Shown here piece after piece: positions 36,911 through 45,285 of a DNA stretch of 64,000 nucleotides. The stretch's first letter is position 1; each line of letters opens with the position of its first letter. Source of the stretch: VHCN01 sp964589935. GTDB taxonomy: Bacteria > Verrucomicrobiota > Verrucomicrobiia > Limisphaerales > VHCN01. A program made the position numbers and the translations under genes. The notes below the pieces were generated by a model. That model ran no database searches and was not told the origin of the DNA. It saw nothing but the letters and a program-made list of their open reading frames with translations. The DNA lies in contig CAZPVD010000002.1 of NCBI GenBank assembly GCA_964589935.1, forward strand, positions 372,001-436,000, in the 5' to 3' direction.

Positions 36911-38634
36911 ACGACGAGCTTTCCACACTGCGCGCGCGACTGGAGCGGCTTTCGCTGCTGCACGAGGTCGGTCACGTCATCCACTCGACGCTCGATCCGC
37001 GCGAGGCGCTGCAGCTTGTCATCCGCGAGGCGGCGCGCGTCACGCGGGCCACGAGCGGCTCGGTCGTGCTGCTCAATCCGACCACCGGCCACATGGAAAT
37101 CGAGGCCGCGCATGGCCTGCCGGAGAGCGCGTTCGGACGCCGCCTCCGCATCGGCGAAGGCGTCACCGGCTGGGTCGCGCGCACCGGCAAACCCGCGCGC
37201 GTTTCCGACGTGGCGCAGGATTCGCGCTACCTGCGCGTGGACGAACGCACGCGCTCGGAACTCGCCGTGCCGCTGCCCGATGTTGGAAACGTGCGCGGCG
37301 TGCTGAATGTCGAATCCGACCGGCCCGACGCGTTCACCGCGGATGACCAGTCGCTGCTTGAGGAACTCGCCACACAAGCCGCGCGCGTGATTCACAACAC
37401 GTGGCTCTACGAGCAGCTTCGCTTGAAGGCGCGGCTCTTTGAATCGCTCTTCAGCGTCGGCCAGGCCATCAACTCGACGCTCAACCTTGACGAAGCGCTC
37501 ACGGTCATCACGCGCGAGGCGGCGACCCTCATGGACGCCAAACTTTGCTCGCTTCACCTGCTCGACGAGTCGCATGAATGGCTCGACCTGCGCGCCAGCC
37601 ACGGTGCGGGCCGCGCATATCTTCGCAAGCCGCGCGTCGGCACCGAGGAGAGTTTGCTCGGCGTCGTCGTGCGCCGCAAAAAACCGCAGCAAGTCGAGAA
37701 CGTGCAGGTTTCCGCGCGTTACCAGCACGTGGACGCCGCGCGGCGCGAGGGATTGGTTTCGCTGTTGAGCGTGCCGCTGCTGTTCGGCGGACAGGCCACC
37801 GGCTCGCTCAGCATTTACAAGGACAAGCCGCACACATTTTCAAACGAGGAGGTGCGCATCCTCTCCGCGCTCGCCGACCTCTCCGCCATCGCCATCGAGA
37901 AGGCGCGCCTTTACGAGCGCATCGTGGACGTGGAGGAACAGCTTCGCCAGAATGAGAAGCTCTCCGCGCTCGGCCTGCTTGCCGCCGAGGTCGCGCACGA
38001 AATCCGCAATCCGCTCACAGTGATGAAGATGCTCTATCACTCGCTCGACCTGCGCTTCGCGGCCGGCGACCCGCGCGCCGAGGACACGCGCATCATGCGC
38101 GACAAGATGGAGCACCTGAACAAGGTCGTCGAGCAGGTGCTGGACTTCGCGCGCAGCACCGAGCCGCAGCTCGCGCCAGTGAACCTCAACCAGCTCATCG
38201 AAGACCTCGGCCTGCTCACACGCCACAAGCTCGCGCATCAGAACATCGAACTCATTCGCAGGCTCGACCCCGCGCTCCCGCCGGTAAATGCAGACGCGAC
38301 GCAGCTTGAACAGGCCTTTCTCAACCTCACGCTCAACGCCGTCGAGGCAATGCCGGACGGCGGCCGCCTCACCATCACAACACGCTCGATGCGCGCGCCG
38401 CGCAGCCACGGCCCACCGACGCACGTGGTTGTCGAGTTTAGGGACACTGGCGAGGGAATGAACGAGGAGCAGCGCAAACGCGCGTTCTCGTCGCTGTTAA
38501 ACACAACGAAGGCCAAGGGCACCGGCCTCGGCTTGGCCATCGTGCGGCGCGTCGTCGAGACGCACCGCGGCAAGGTGCGCATCCTGTCCCGCGCCGGCCG
38601 CGGCACGACATTCAGTGTCACGTTGCCGGTTTGA
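36907..38634 (+). CDS. GAF-domain sensor histidine kinase
   Basis: A 575-aa soluble kinase without transmembrane helices. Two GAF domains (about 20-170 and 180-330) precede a HisKA domain with EVAHEIRNPLTVMK (phospho-acceptor His near residue 364) and an HATPase domain with N-box LNLTLNAVEAMPDGG, G1 DTGEGM and G2 GTGLGLAIVRRV. No receiver domain and no response regulator adjacent, so the partner is encoded elsewhere. Its ATG overlaps the stop of the LptF/LptG-family gene. Confidence 0.93.
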   Translation: MNDELSTLRARLERLSLLHEVGHVIHSTLDPREALQLVIREAARVTRATSGSVVLLNPTTGHMEIEAAHGLPESAFGRRLRIGEGVTGWVARTGKPARVSDVAQDSRYLRVDERTRSELAVPLPDVGNVRGVLNVESDRPDAFTADDQSLLEELATQAARVIHNTWLYEQLRLKARLFESLFSVGQAINSTLNLDEALTVITREAATLMDAKLCSLHLLDESHEWLDLRASHGAGRAYLRKPRVGTEESLLGVVVRRKKPQQVENVQVSARYQHVDAARREGLVSLLSVPLLFGGQATGSLSIYKDKPHTFSNEEVRILSALADLSAIAIEKARLYERIVDVEEQLRQNEKLSALGLLAAEVAHEIRNPLTVMKMLYHSLDLRFAAGDPRAEDTRIMRDKMEHLNKVVEQVLDFARSTEPQLAPVNLNQLIEDLGLLTRHKLAHQNIELIRRLDPALPPVNADATQLEQAFLNLTLNAVEAMPDGGRLTITTRSMRAPRSHGPPTHVVVEFRDTGEGMNEEQRKRAFSSLLNTTKAKGTGLGLAIVRRVVETHRGKVRILSRAGRGTTFSVTLPV

Positions 38635-38671
38635 GCTTTCGCCGTCCGCGCACGCCTGCTACAACGCACCC

Positions 38672-39487
38672 ATGGCTTCCGACCTCACCATCGGGTTTCT
38701 CGGCGCGGGTAAGATGGCGTCCGCGCTTGCGAAGGGGTTCGTTCGCGCCAGCCTCGTCACGCCGGGCCGCGTGCTCGCCAGCGATGTCATTGAAATGGCC
38801 CGCGAGGCATTCGGCCGCGACGTCGGCGCCCGCGTGTCCTCGTCGAACGTGGATGTCGTGAAAGGCATGACCGTGCTGGTGCTCGCCGTGAAGCCCGACC
38901 AGGTCGCCGGCGTGCTGGCGGAAATTGCGCCGCACTTCACCAAGCAACATCTGCTCATCTCCATCGCCGCCGGCGTGACGCTGGCTCGCATCGAGAGCGC
39001 GCTGCCGGACAGCGCGCGCGTCATTCGCGTGATGCCGAATACGCCCGCGCTCGTCGGCGCTTCGGCGTCGGCCTTTGCGGCGGGCAGCCACGCAACGGCG
39101 GAGGACGCCGCGCTCGCGTTGAAACTCTTCTCCGCTGTCGGGGCCGCCTTGCAGGTGAAGGAATCCCTGCTCGATGCGGTCACGGGACTCAGCGGCAGCG
39201 GCCCGGCTTACGTGTGCCTCGTGCTCGAAGCGTTGAGCGACGGCGGCGTTGCCGCCGGCCTGCCGCGCGACGTGGCGACGAAGCTCGCGGTGCAGACACT
39301 GCTAGGCACGGCGAAGATGGTTTTGGAAACCGGCCAGCATCCCGCTGCGCTTCGCGACGCGGTGACGAGTCCCGGCGGCACGACCATCGAAGGGCTGCAT
39401 GAACTGGAACGTGCCGGTGTGCGCGGCGCGTTCATCAATGCCGTCCGTGCCGCGTCCGAAAAATCGAGGAAGCTCGGCCAGGCATGA
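38672..39487 (+). CDS. proC: Pyrroline-5-carboxylate reductase
   Basis: Last step of proline synthesis: NAD(P)H-dependent reduction of pyrroline-5-carboxylate. The Rossmann motif IGFLGAGKMASALAKG, VKPDQV, RVMPNTPALVG and the C-terminal signature LRDAVTSPGGTTIEGL are all present; 271 aa is normal. The start at 38672 matches the family. The gene overlaps the AI-2E permease gene by 4 bases. Confidence 0.95.
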   Translation: MASDLTIGFLGAGKMASALAKGFVRASLVTPGRVLASDVIEMAREAFGRDVGARVSSSNVDVVKGMTVLVLAVKPDQVAGVLAEIAPHFTKQHLLISIAAGVTLARIESALPDSARVIRVMPNTPALVGASASAFAAGSHATAEDAALALKLFSAVGAALQVKESLLDAVTGLSGSGPAYVCLVLEALSDGGVAAGLPRDVATKLAVQTLLGTAKMVLETGQHPAALRDAVTSPGGTTIEGLHELERAGVRGAFINAVRAASEKSRKLGQA

Positions 39488-40602
39488 GCTTCCCCGCGCC
39501 AACCGAACGGCAGGCGCGCGTGCTGTGGTTCAGCCTCACGGCGCTGGCCGTGGCGGTGATGGCCGCGTTGATTGTGCTGTTGTTGTGGGGGCTGGGTTTC
39601 GTTCTCGACAAGCTCGCGCCTGTCCTGCTCCCGCTCGCCATCGCGACCATTCTTGCGTATCTGCTCGATCCGGCGGTGGATTTCTTCGAACACAGGCTTC
39701 ACATTCCCCGGCTGCGGGCGATCATTCTCGTGTTCTTCCTGGCGGTGATGCTGGTGTTGATGCTGTTGGCGTTCGTCCTGCCGCAGCTCGTCGTCGAGGC
39801 CGGCGATCTGCTCGACAAGCTGCCTGACTATTCAAAGTCCTTCCGCGAGAAGTTCAGCGACTGGCTCGCGCAATCGCGCCTCGGTGTGCAGGCCAAGCAG
39901 GCTTGGGACGCGCAGGTGGGCGAGAACGTGCAGAAGTGGCTCGCCGATGCGCTGCCCGCTGCGTCCGCATGGGCGTTCGGCCAGCTCGGGCGCATCGCGT
40001 CATGGGCCGGATACTTCATCGGCCTCGCGCTCGTGCCGGTGTATGCGTTTTATTTTCTGCTCGAAAAAAGCGCCATCCGGAAAAGCTGGACGGAATACCT
40101 GCCCGTGCGCGAGTCACGGGCGAAGGAGGAGCTGGTGTTCGCGTTGCGCGCCATCAACGACTGCGTCGTGGTTTTTTTCCGTGGACAAATCCTTGTGTCA
40201 CTGTGCTCGGGCACGCTGCTTGCCATCGGGTTGTCGTTTGTCGGGCTGAACTACGCGGTGCTGCTCGGCGTGATGGCCGCATTGCTCGGCATCGTGCCCT
40301 ACGTCGGCGCGACCATCACACTCGCCACCGCGCTCGTGCTCGCGGCCGTGCAGTTCAACAACCTCCCGCATTTCGCCGGCGTGCTCGGCGTGTTCGGCAT
40401 CGTGCAACTGCTTGAGGGATTCGTTTATTCCCCGAAGATCATCGGCAACCGCGTCGGTTTGCATCCGGTCGTCATCCTCGTCGCGCTGATGATCGGCACC
40501 ACGCTCCTCGGCGGCGTGCTCGGCGGCCTGCTCGCCATCCCGATGACCGCCGCGCTGCGCACGCTGATGTTCCGCTACGTCTGGCGCAAGACGGCGGAAT
40601 AA
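39484..40602 (+). CDS. AI-2E family transporter
   Basis: A 372-aa membrane protein of the AI-2E (PerM/YdiK) exporter family, with about eight helices. Family features are LAPVLLPLAIATILAYLLDP in the first half and EGFVYSPKIIGNRVGLHPVVILVALMIG near the end. The substrate is uncertain; members have been linked to autoinducer-2 export or Na+/H+ exchange. It is coupled to proC by overlap. Confidence 0.9.
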   Translation: MSFPAPTERQARVLWFSLTALAVAVMAALIVLLLWGLGFVLDKLAPVLLPLAIATILAYLLDPAVDFFEHRLHIPRLRAIILVFFLAVMLVLMLLAFVLPQLVVEAGDLLDKLPDYSKSFREKFSDWLAQSRLGVQAKQAWDAQVGENVQKWLADALPAASAWAFGQLGRIASWAGYFIGLALVPVYAFYFLLEKSAIRKSWTEYLPVRESRAKEELVFALRAINDCVVVFFRGQILVSLCSGTLLAIGLSFVGLNYAVLLGVMAALLGIVPYVGATITLATALVLAAVQFNNLPHFAGVLGVFGIVQLLEGFVYSPKIIGNRVGLHPVVILVALMIGTTLLGGVLGGLLAIPMTAALRTLMFRYVWRKTAE

Positions 40603-40609
40603 TTGCGCG

Positions 40610-40834
40610 TCAGAATTCCACCGGCTCGTTCGACTGTCCGCAATGCGGACACCGCGAGCGGTCCACGTCCCCGTCATCCGTGTAAACGTAGGCGCAGCGC
40701 GTGCATCGGAAGATGTGGTCCTCCGTCGGCTCCGGCTCGAAGCGCTTGCGCCGCCGCTCGTAGTAAAGCCCCACCGCGCACAACGTGCCGAGCACGCACA
40801 CGAGATAACCGAAGACAATCGTGTTCAGCGACAT
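40610..40834 (-). CDS. Small membrane protein with C-terminal zinc ribbon
   Basis: A 74-aa protein with one N-terminal helix (TIVFGYLVCVLGTLCAVGLYY) and a zinc ribbon with two CxxC knuckles (CTRCAYVY and CPHCGQ). It begins 2 bases after the TonB-like gene stop, as the last gene of a leftward cluster. Function unknown. Confidence 0.7.
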   Translation of the reverse strand: MSLNTIVFGYLVCVLGTLCAVGLYYERRRKRFEPEPTEDHIFRCTRCAYVYTDDGDVDRSRCPHCGQSNEPVEF

Positions 40835-40836
40835 GG

Positions 40837-41661
40837 TCAGGGCGTAGGCAAGGCGGCCGGCGCGAGGGTGTTCCAGTGGAAGACCAGCGTGCCATCGGTC
40901 ATTGAGTTGGGGGCGGTGGATTTTGGAAGCGGTTGAAATCGTAACTGCCGTGTCAGATCCAGCGCGTGTTGGTCGGCGGCGCGCTGAACGGGGTCCTTCA
41001 CCACGCTGGCCGTCACGAGGCGCGGCGAGAAAATCTGCCCGTCAGTGTTGACGAGCACCTGAACGACCGTGTCCGCAAGCACGTCGTTGTTCGTGAACGA
41101 ACGCGGACGCGCCGTTTGCACAAGCCGCCGCGCGCGCAATGGACCTTCAACACGGAAGCTCGACTCGTTCATCGCCGATGACGCGTTCGCCGCGGAAACC
41201 ACAGGCAGTTCGACGGGCTTGTCCGCGATGGCGACGGCAGGCGGGCGGTTCGTTCGCGTGAACTGCTGAAACGCGCCGCCGAGATGCGCCGTGGAGCTGT
41301 TCATCCAGCGATACGGCTCGGTCCATTCCTGCAGGCGATATTCCTGGCTCGGAATGTCCAGCCACGCGGCGCCGGAAAACCCCGACCGCGAGACACGCAC
41401 GAACAGCGCCGGGTCCGCAAGCCCGAGCGAGTCGAGCAACTGCTGGTTCGCCTGCGCGCCGAGCACGATCCGCGCGGTCATGCCGCGCTCGCGGAACGCC
41501 GCCGCGCCCGGCAGCGGCCCGGCGAGCATCACCACCAGCACCAGCTGAAGGATAAAAAGAAACGCCACGGCCACGCACCAGCGATTGCGCGACCAGCGGA
41601 CCAAGTCTGTTTGAGGGATGTCGCTCACGCAAAATCCGTCCGAACCTAGCGCATACCGCAC
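40837..41661 (-). CDS. TonB-like membrane-anchored protein
   Basis: A 274-aa protein with a single N-terminal transmembrane helix (WCVAVAFLFILQLVLVVMLAG) and a C-terminal region resembling the TonB C-terminal domain (DTVVQVLVNTDGQIFSPRLV through ALDLTRQLRFQPLP). The proline-rich spanner of classical TonB is missing. The start is GTG 41661 or GTG 41625. ExbB/ExbD-like genes lie about 3 kb away on the opposite strand, so an energy-transducing link is possible but unproven. Confidence 0.65.
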   Translation of the reverse strand: MRYALGSDGFCVSDIPQTDLVRWSRNRWCVAVAFLFILQLVLVVMLAGPLPGAAAFRERGMTARIVLGAQANQQLLDSLGLADPALFVRVSRSGFSGAAWLDIPSQEYRLQEWTEPYRWMNSSTAHLGGAFQQFTRTNRPPAVAIADKPVELPVVSAANASSAMNESSFRVEGPLRARRLVQTARPRSFTNNDVLADTVVQVLVNTDGQIFSPRLVTASVVKDPVQRAADQHALDLTRQLRFQPLPKSTAPNSMTDGTLVFHWNTLAPAALPTP

Positions 41662-41683
41662 GGAATTGCAGCGAAGGATTTGC

Positions 41684-42079
41684 TCACGGCAGCGGCTTCT
41701 TCCAGATCGGCACCACGCGCTTCATCTCGTCAATGAGCCACTGGCACGCCGCGAACGCCTCGCCGCGATGCGGCGCGACGACCTCCACCCACAGCGACGG
41801 CTCGTTCACGCGCACGACGCCGAGCCGGTGCACGAGCCGCACGCTCTCGACTGGCCAGCGCTGTTCCATCTCGTCGAAGAGCTTGTGAAACTGGTGCTCG
41901 GCCATCGGCTGGAACGCGGTGTATTCGATGGCGGAAATTGTTTTGTTGTCTTCATCGCCGCGCACAACGCCGGCAAAATAAACCGCCGCGCCCATGCCGC
42001 CGCTCATGCGCCGTTGCGCGACGAGCGCGGCCTCGTCAATCGGGTCGGTCGTGAAGGTTAGAGAGCGGAGCATTTTCAT
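41684..42079 (-). CDS. moaE: Molybdopterin synthase catalytic subunit
   Basis: Large subunit of molybdopterin synthase, which inserts sulfur into cPMP together with MoaD. GAAVYFAGVVRGDEDNKTIS, IEYTAFQPMAEHQFHKLFDE, VHRLGVVRVNEPSLWVEVVAPHRGEAF and the active-site lysines in VPIWKK are typical. ATG at 42079 gives 131 aa, overlapping the stop of the upstream membrane protein gene. moaD lies one gene further upstream. Confidence 0.94.
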   Translation of the reverse strand: MKMLRSLTFTTDPIDEAALVAQRRMSGGMGAAVYFAGVVRGDEDNKTISAIEYTAFQPMAEHQFHKLFDEMEQRWPVESVRLVHRLGVVRVNEPSLWVEVVAPHRGEAFAACQWLIDEMKRVVPIWKKPLP

Positions 42080-42447
42080 TGGGATGATCGTGCTTCCAAT
42101 CTGGCTTGCTCTCGCTTCTTCCGTATGCTCGCACCAACAGCGCTTGCTACAACACCGTAGAACCAACCAAACACGACCATGAACAAAACGTGTGTGCCGT
42201 CGGGAAGATACCGCGCCAACGATGCGATTTCTTCCCTTTGCCGCGTAATCATTCGTTCCTGCGAGTTCGCGTGAGCTGTTTCCAAAGAAACCAATGCCAA
42301 GCACAGATAGTAAGTAACGAGCAGACCCCAACTCAGAACCACAGTCTTCCACAAGCGGCAGCCTTGAAACCCGCGCACGCCTGCCCATAGGAACAGCAAG
42401 ACCGGTCCCACTACGCTCAGCATGATTCCTTGTATCTCGTAACTCAT
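42076..42447 (-). CDS. Uncharacterised membrane protein between moaD and moaE
   Basis: A 123-aa protein with three or four hydrophobic segments (GIMLSVVGPVLLFLWAG; TVVLSWGLLVTYYLCLAL; VLFMVVFGWFYGVVASAVGA) and a basic C terminus. No family recognised. It starts 8 bases after the moaD stop and its stop overlaps the moaE start, so it is cotranscribed. A sampled line has about 53 % GC, lower than its neighbours. It looks like a gene dropped into a compact molybdopterin operon. Confidence 0.7.
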   Translation of the reverse strand: MSYEIQGIMLSVVGPVLLFLWAGVRGFQGCRLWKTVVLSWGLLVTYYLCLALVSLETAHANSQERMITRQREEIASLARYLPDGTHVLFMVVFGWFYGVVASAVGASIRKKREQARLEARSSQ

Positions 42448-42455
42448 TCTTAAAC

Positions 42456-42701
42456 CTACCCTCCTTGCACCGGCGGGAACAGGCTCACTTCATCGCCGTC
42501 CTTCAGCACGTAATCGCGGCCCTGATACTCGACGCCGACGGCGATGAGCGTCGAGTTTTTCATCGCAACGAGTTTCGGAAATCGCGCATGGAGATTCCTC
42601 AGCAAGCCGTCAATCGTCGTGCCTGCCGGCAGCTCCTCGTGCGCTTCCGTGCAGCCGGTGAGGTCGGCGAAATAGGAGTAAAAATGGACAACGACTTTCA
42701 T
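42456..42701 (-). CDS. moaD: Molybdopterin synthase sulfur carrier subunit
   Basis: Ubiquitin-like sulfur carrier (81 aa) with the essential C-terminal Gly-Gly (FPPVQGG). KVVVHFYSYFADLTGC and DYVLKDGDEVSLFPP match the MoaD/ThiS fold. ATG at 42701 is chosen because it begins the conserved strand. It lies 16 bases after hpt and one gene before moaE. Confidence 0.93.
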   Translation of the reverse strand: MKVVVHFYSYFADLTGCTEAHEELPAGTTIDGLLRNLHARFPKLVAMKNSTLIAVGVEYQGRDYVLKDGDEVSLFPPVQGG

Positions 42702-42717
42702 CGTATTGTGGAGCGAC

Positions 42718-43302
42718 TTACGAACGATACATCTCCGGCTTGAGCACGCCGACGAATGGCAGGTTCCGATACCGCTCGGCGAAGTCCAGTCCGTAGCCGA
42801 CGACAAACAGGTCGGGTATCTCGAAGCCCGCGTAGTCTGCCTGCACGTTCTCGGCGCGGCGTGACGGTTTGTCCAGCAGCACGCACGTCTTGATCTCGCG
42901 CGGCTTGAGTTCGCGCAACTTCGCGAGCACGCAGCTCAAGGTCTTGCCCGTGTCGAGGATGTCATCCACGAGCAGCACGTCGCGGCCGCGCACGTCGAGG
43001 CGCAGCTCCTTGGTGAAAACGAGTTCGCGCGACATCGTGCCCTCGCGATAGCTGGAAACGCCCATGAAATCGAGGCGGAGCGGCATGTTGAGATGACGGA
43101 TGAGGTCGGCAAGGAACATCACCGTGCCGTTGAGCAGCGAGACGACGGCGAGGTCGCGCCCGGCGAAGTCGCGCTCGATCTCCCGCGCCAGTTCGCGCAC
43201 GCGTTTTGCGATCTGGGCCTGCGTGATGAGCACCGACTGCACCTCCTTGCGCAGGCGCAACGGCACGCGCGCGGCGTGCTGGGGTGAAGGCTTGGGCGAC
43301 AT
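42718..43302 (-). CDS. hpt: Hypoxanthine phosphoribosyltransferase
   Basis: Purine salvage enzyme forming IMP (or GMP) from hypoxanthine (or guanine) and PRPP. The PRPP-binding loop VLLVDDILDTGKTL, the SLLNGTVMFLADLIR loop and DFMGVSSY are visible. ATG at 43302 gives 194 aa; upstream in-frame sequence is repeat DNA. It is the gene upstream of moaD in the leftward cluster. Confidence 0.94.
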   Translation of the reverse strand: MSPKPSPQHAARVPLRLRKEVQSVLITQAQIAKRVRELAREIERDFAGRDLAVVSLLNGTVMFLADLIRHLNMPLRLDFMGVSSYREGTMSRELVFTKELRLDVRGRDVLLVDDILDTGKTLSCVLAKLRELKPREIKTCVLLDKPSRRAENVQADYAGFEIPDLFVVGYGLDFAERYRNLPFVGVLKPEMYRS

Positions 43303-43332
43303 CAAAAGTTTGGACGCCGGGAATGGCACCGA

Positions 43333-43440
43333 GCCACGGATGAAACACGGATGAAACACAGAACAGCGTCACGGACGGGCGCAAAACCGTTGTGAAGGTC
43401 TGATTCTGCATCTGTGTTCAATCTGTGTTTCATCCGTGGC
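43333..43440. repeat. Long imperfect inverted repeat between dUTPase-like gene and hpt
   Basis: A left arm at 43333-43362 (starting GCCACGGATGAAACAC) and a right arm at 43411-43440 (ending TTTCATCCGTGGC) are complementary at 27 of 30 positions, with a 48-base loop. Each arm contains a near-tandem GGATGAAACAC unit. The sequence resembles dispersed intergenic repeats I know from PVC-type genomes. It may act as an attenuator before hpt, or be inert. Confidence 0.8.
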
Positions 43441-43463
43441 TATTTGAAACAAATTCTTCCGGT

Positions 43464-43844
43464 TCAAATATGCTTCGAGTCGTGTTCGTCCTTCACGGCG
43501 TAGCCGGTTTCCTGGCGCTTGAAGTTCACTTCGTTCTTCTTCACATACGCGGCGAAGACGTCGTCCGCGCTCATGCCGAGCACCTGCGCCATCGAGATGA
43601 GGAAGTGAAAGAGGTCCACGACCTCGACGCGCGCGTTCTGCTCGTCGAACCGCTGGTATTTGGCCCACCATTTCCACGGCACGCTGTCGGTCAGTTCGGC
43701 CAGCTCCTGCTGCATGGCGCGCGTGTAGTTGAGGAGCCACTTGGTTTTTTCCTCCTCGCTCATGCCGTCCGTGCGGACGCCGATGCGCTCGTTGAGCGCC
43801 TTTTGCATGCGGAAGAGTTCGCAGAGCTGGTCGGGCTTGTCCAT
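43464..43844 (-). CDS. Dimeric dUTPase-like / MazG-type NTP pyrophosphatase
   Basis: A 126-aa all-alpha NTP pyrophosphohydrolase of the dUTPase_2 type. The metal-binding helix pattern is visible as QQELAELTDSVPWKWW and RVEVVDLFHFLISMAQVLGM (ExxE ... ExxD spacing). A later K-rich segment follows. It probably hydrolyses dUTP or dCTP to the monophosphate. First gene of the leftward hpt-moa cluster, but separated from hpt by the inverted repeat. Confidence 0.82.
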   Translation of the reverse strand: MDKPDQLCELFRMQKALNERIGVRTDGMSEEEKTKWLLNYTRAMQQELAELTDSVPWKWWAKYQRFDEQNARVEVVDLFHFLISMAQVLGMSADDVFAAYVKKNEVNFKRQETGYAVKDEHDSKHI

Positions 43845-43979
43845 GCGCGGAGAATACAGGAGCCGGGATTCAGGAGTCAGGAGAAAAAGCGGCCTTCATG
43901 GCATGGGCAGTCGGCTCCAAAATTCTTCCCGGCGAACTTTGAACTTTGAGTTGGCCACTTGTGTCTCTATAACGACTCC

Positions 43980-44705
43980 ATGCTGCCGAACGTGCTGATT
44001 GCCGGCGCCCTGAAATTTCCCCCGCTCCTCGCCGCGGTCGTGACGAACGCGCCCGCCGCCGCGGAGAAGGCATCGTCGCCGTCACTGCTGTTCGCGGGTG
44101 GGCCGATGTTGTGGCTGCTGCTCCTTACGAGCGCGATTGCCGTCGCGGTGTTTGTCGAGCGGCTGCTGCATTACCATCGCGCGCAGATCAATTCAGCCGA
44201 GTTCCTCAACGGCGTTCGCACCGTGCTCAAACGCGACAATGTCGTCGAGGCCATCTCGATCTGCGACGCCACGCCGGGACCGGTCGCGCGGCTGGTGAAG
44301 ACCGCCATCCTCGCGCGCGACCGTGGGCGCGACGGCGTGCGCGAGGCGCTCGAAGAAGCCGGCCTGCTCGAAGTGCCGCGCCTCGAGGAGAAGCTGAGTT
44401 TGCTCGCCACGCTCGCGCAGATTGCGCCGCTCATGGGGTTGCTCGGCAGCGTGATGGGTTTCATCCGCATCTTTGGCGTCATGCAGCGCGAAGGGCCGTT
44501 CACGCACGCGGGCACGCTCGCGGGCGGCGTGTGGGAGGCGCTCATCTGCACGGCCGTCGGCCTCGCCGTCGCCATCCCGTGCCATGCGGGTTACAACTAC
44601 CTCGTGAGCCGCGTGAACCAGATCGTGCTCGACATGGAGAAAAGCTCGGCGGAAATCATCAACCTTGTGACGGAAAAGGGAGGCGCAAAAAACGGCGGCA
44701 AGTGA
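43980..44705 (+). CDS. MotA/TolQ/ExbB proton channel family protein
   Basis: A 241-aa membrane protein of the ExbB/TolQ family, which uses the proton gradient to drive envelope processes with ExbD and TonB or TolA. Three helices: GPMLWLLLLTSAIAVAVFVERLL, the LATLAQIAPLMGLLGSVMGFIRIF segment, and WEALICTAVGLAVAIPCHAGYNYL. ATG at 43980 is preferred. The following ExbD gene starts 82 bases later. Confidence 0.88.
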   Translation: MLPNVLIAGALKFPPLLAAVVTNAPAAAEKASSPSLLFAGGPMLWLLLLTSAIAVAVFVERLLHYHRAQINSAEFLNGVRTVLKRDNVVEAISICDATPGPVARLVKTAILARDRGRDGVREALEEAGLLEVPRLEEKLSLLATLAQIAPLMGLLGSVMGFIRIFGVMQREGPFTHAGTLAGGVWEALICTAVGLAVAIPCHAGYNYLVSRVNQIVLDMEKSSAEIINLVTEKGGAKNGGK

Positions 44706-44787
44706 TGGCCACAAAAAATCACAAAGAGATTTATTGCCGGACGATCTGGGCGCGCTGGCAGAACCGCATATTCGTGGCTGAACGCTT

Positions 44788-45234
44788 ATGAGATTTCCAC
44801 GCAACGCAAAGATTCTGCGCGGGCAGCTCGAGGTCGCGCCGTTCGCGTGCGTGTTCGTCCTGCTGCTGATTTTCCTCCTGCTACAATCGAACTTTATCTA
44901 CTCGACGGGCGTGAAGATCGAACTGCCGGCAACGGACAACCTTCCCGGCACGCTGAACCCGACTGTCGTTGTCGCCGTGGACCGGAGCGGCCAGCTTTAC
45001 TTCGCGAACCAACTCATTCAGGAATCGGAATTGCAGGAAAAGCTCGCCGCGGCCGTGGCGCGGTATCGGGCGGGCCGGCAGGAACTCACCCTTGTCGTGC
45101 AGGCGGACAAGAGCGTGCCTTACGAAATCATCGTGCGCCTTGCCGAGGTGGCGCGCGCCGCCGGCATCAAGGAAGTGTTGCAGGCGACTCGGCCGACAGC
45201 TCATGCCCCGGCGTCGAAACCGGGTGCATTTTGA
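44788..45234 (+). CDS. ExbD/TolR family protein
   Basis: A 148-aa protein with one N-terminal helix (FACVFVLLLIFLLLQSNFIY) and a periplasmic domain with VVVAVDRSGQLYFANQLI and LVVQADKSVPYEIIVRLAEVARAAGI, typical of ExbD/TolR. The usual helix aspartate (as in PLIDVVF) is not visible: the helix region reads EVAPFACVFVLLL, so proton coupling may differ. It works with the preceding ExbB-like gene. Confidence 0.82.
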   Translation: MRFPRNAKILRGQLEVAPFACVFVLLLIFLLLQSNFIYSTGVKIELPATDNLPGTLNPTVVVAVDRSGQLYFANQLIQESELQEKLAAAVARYRAGRQELTLVVQADKSVPYEIIVRLAEVARAAGIKEVLQATRPTAHAPASKPGAF

Positions 45235-45285
45235 ACGCGAGGACGAGGGAGAATTTTTTCGCGTGAAGACGCGAAACGCACGCTC

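Noticed and set aside
42080..42388. Extended N terminus of MoaE (103 extra residues)
   Set aside because: These codons lie opposite in frame to the real membrane protein gene on the same strand; MoaE homology begins at ATG 42079.
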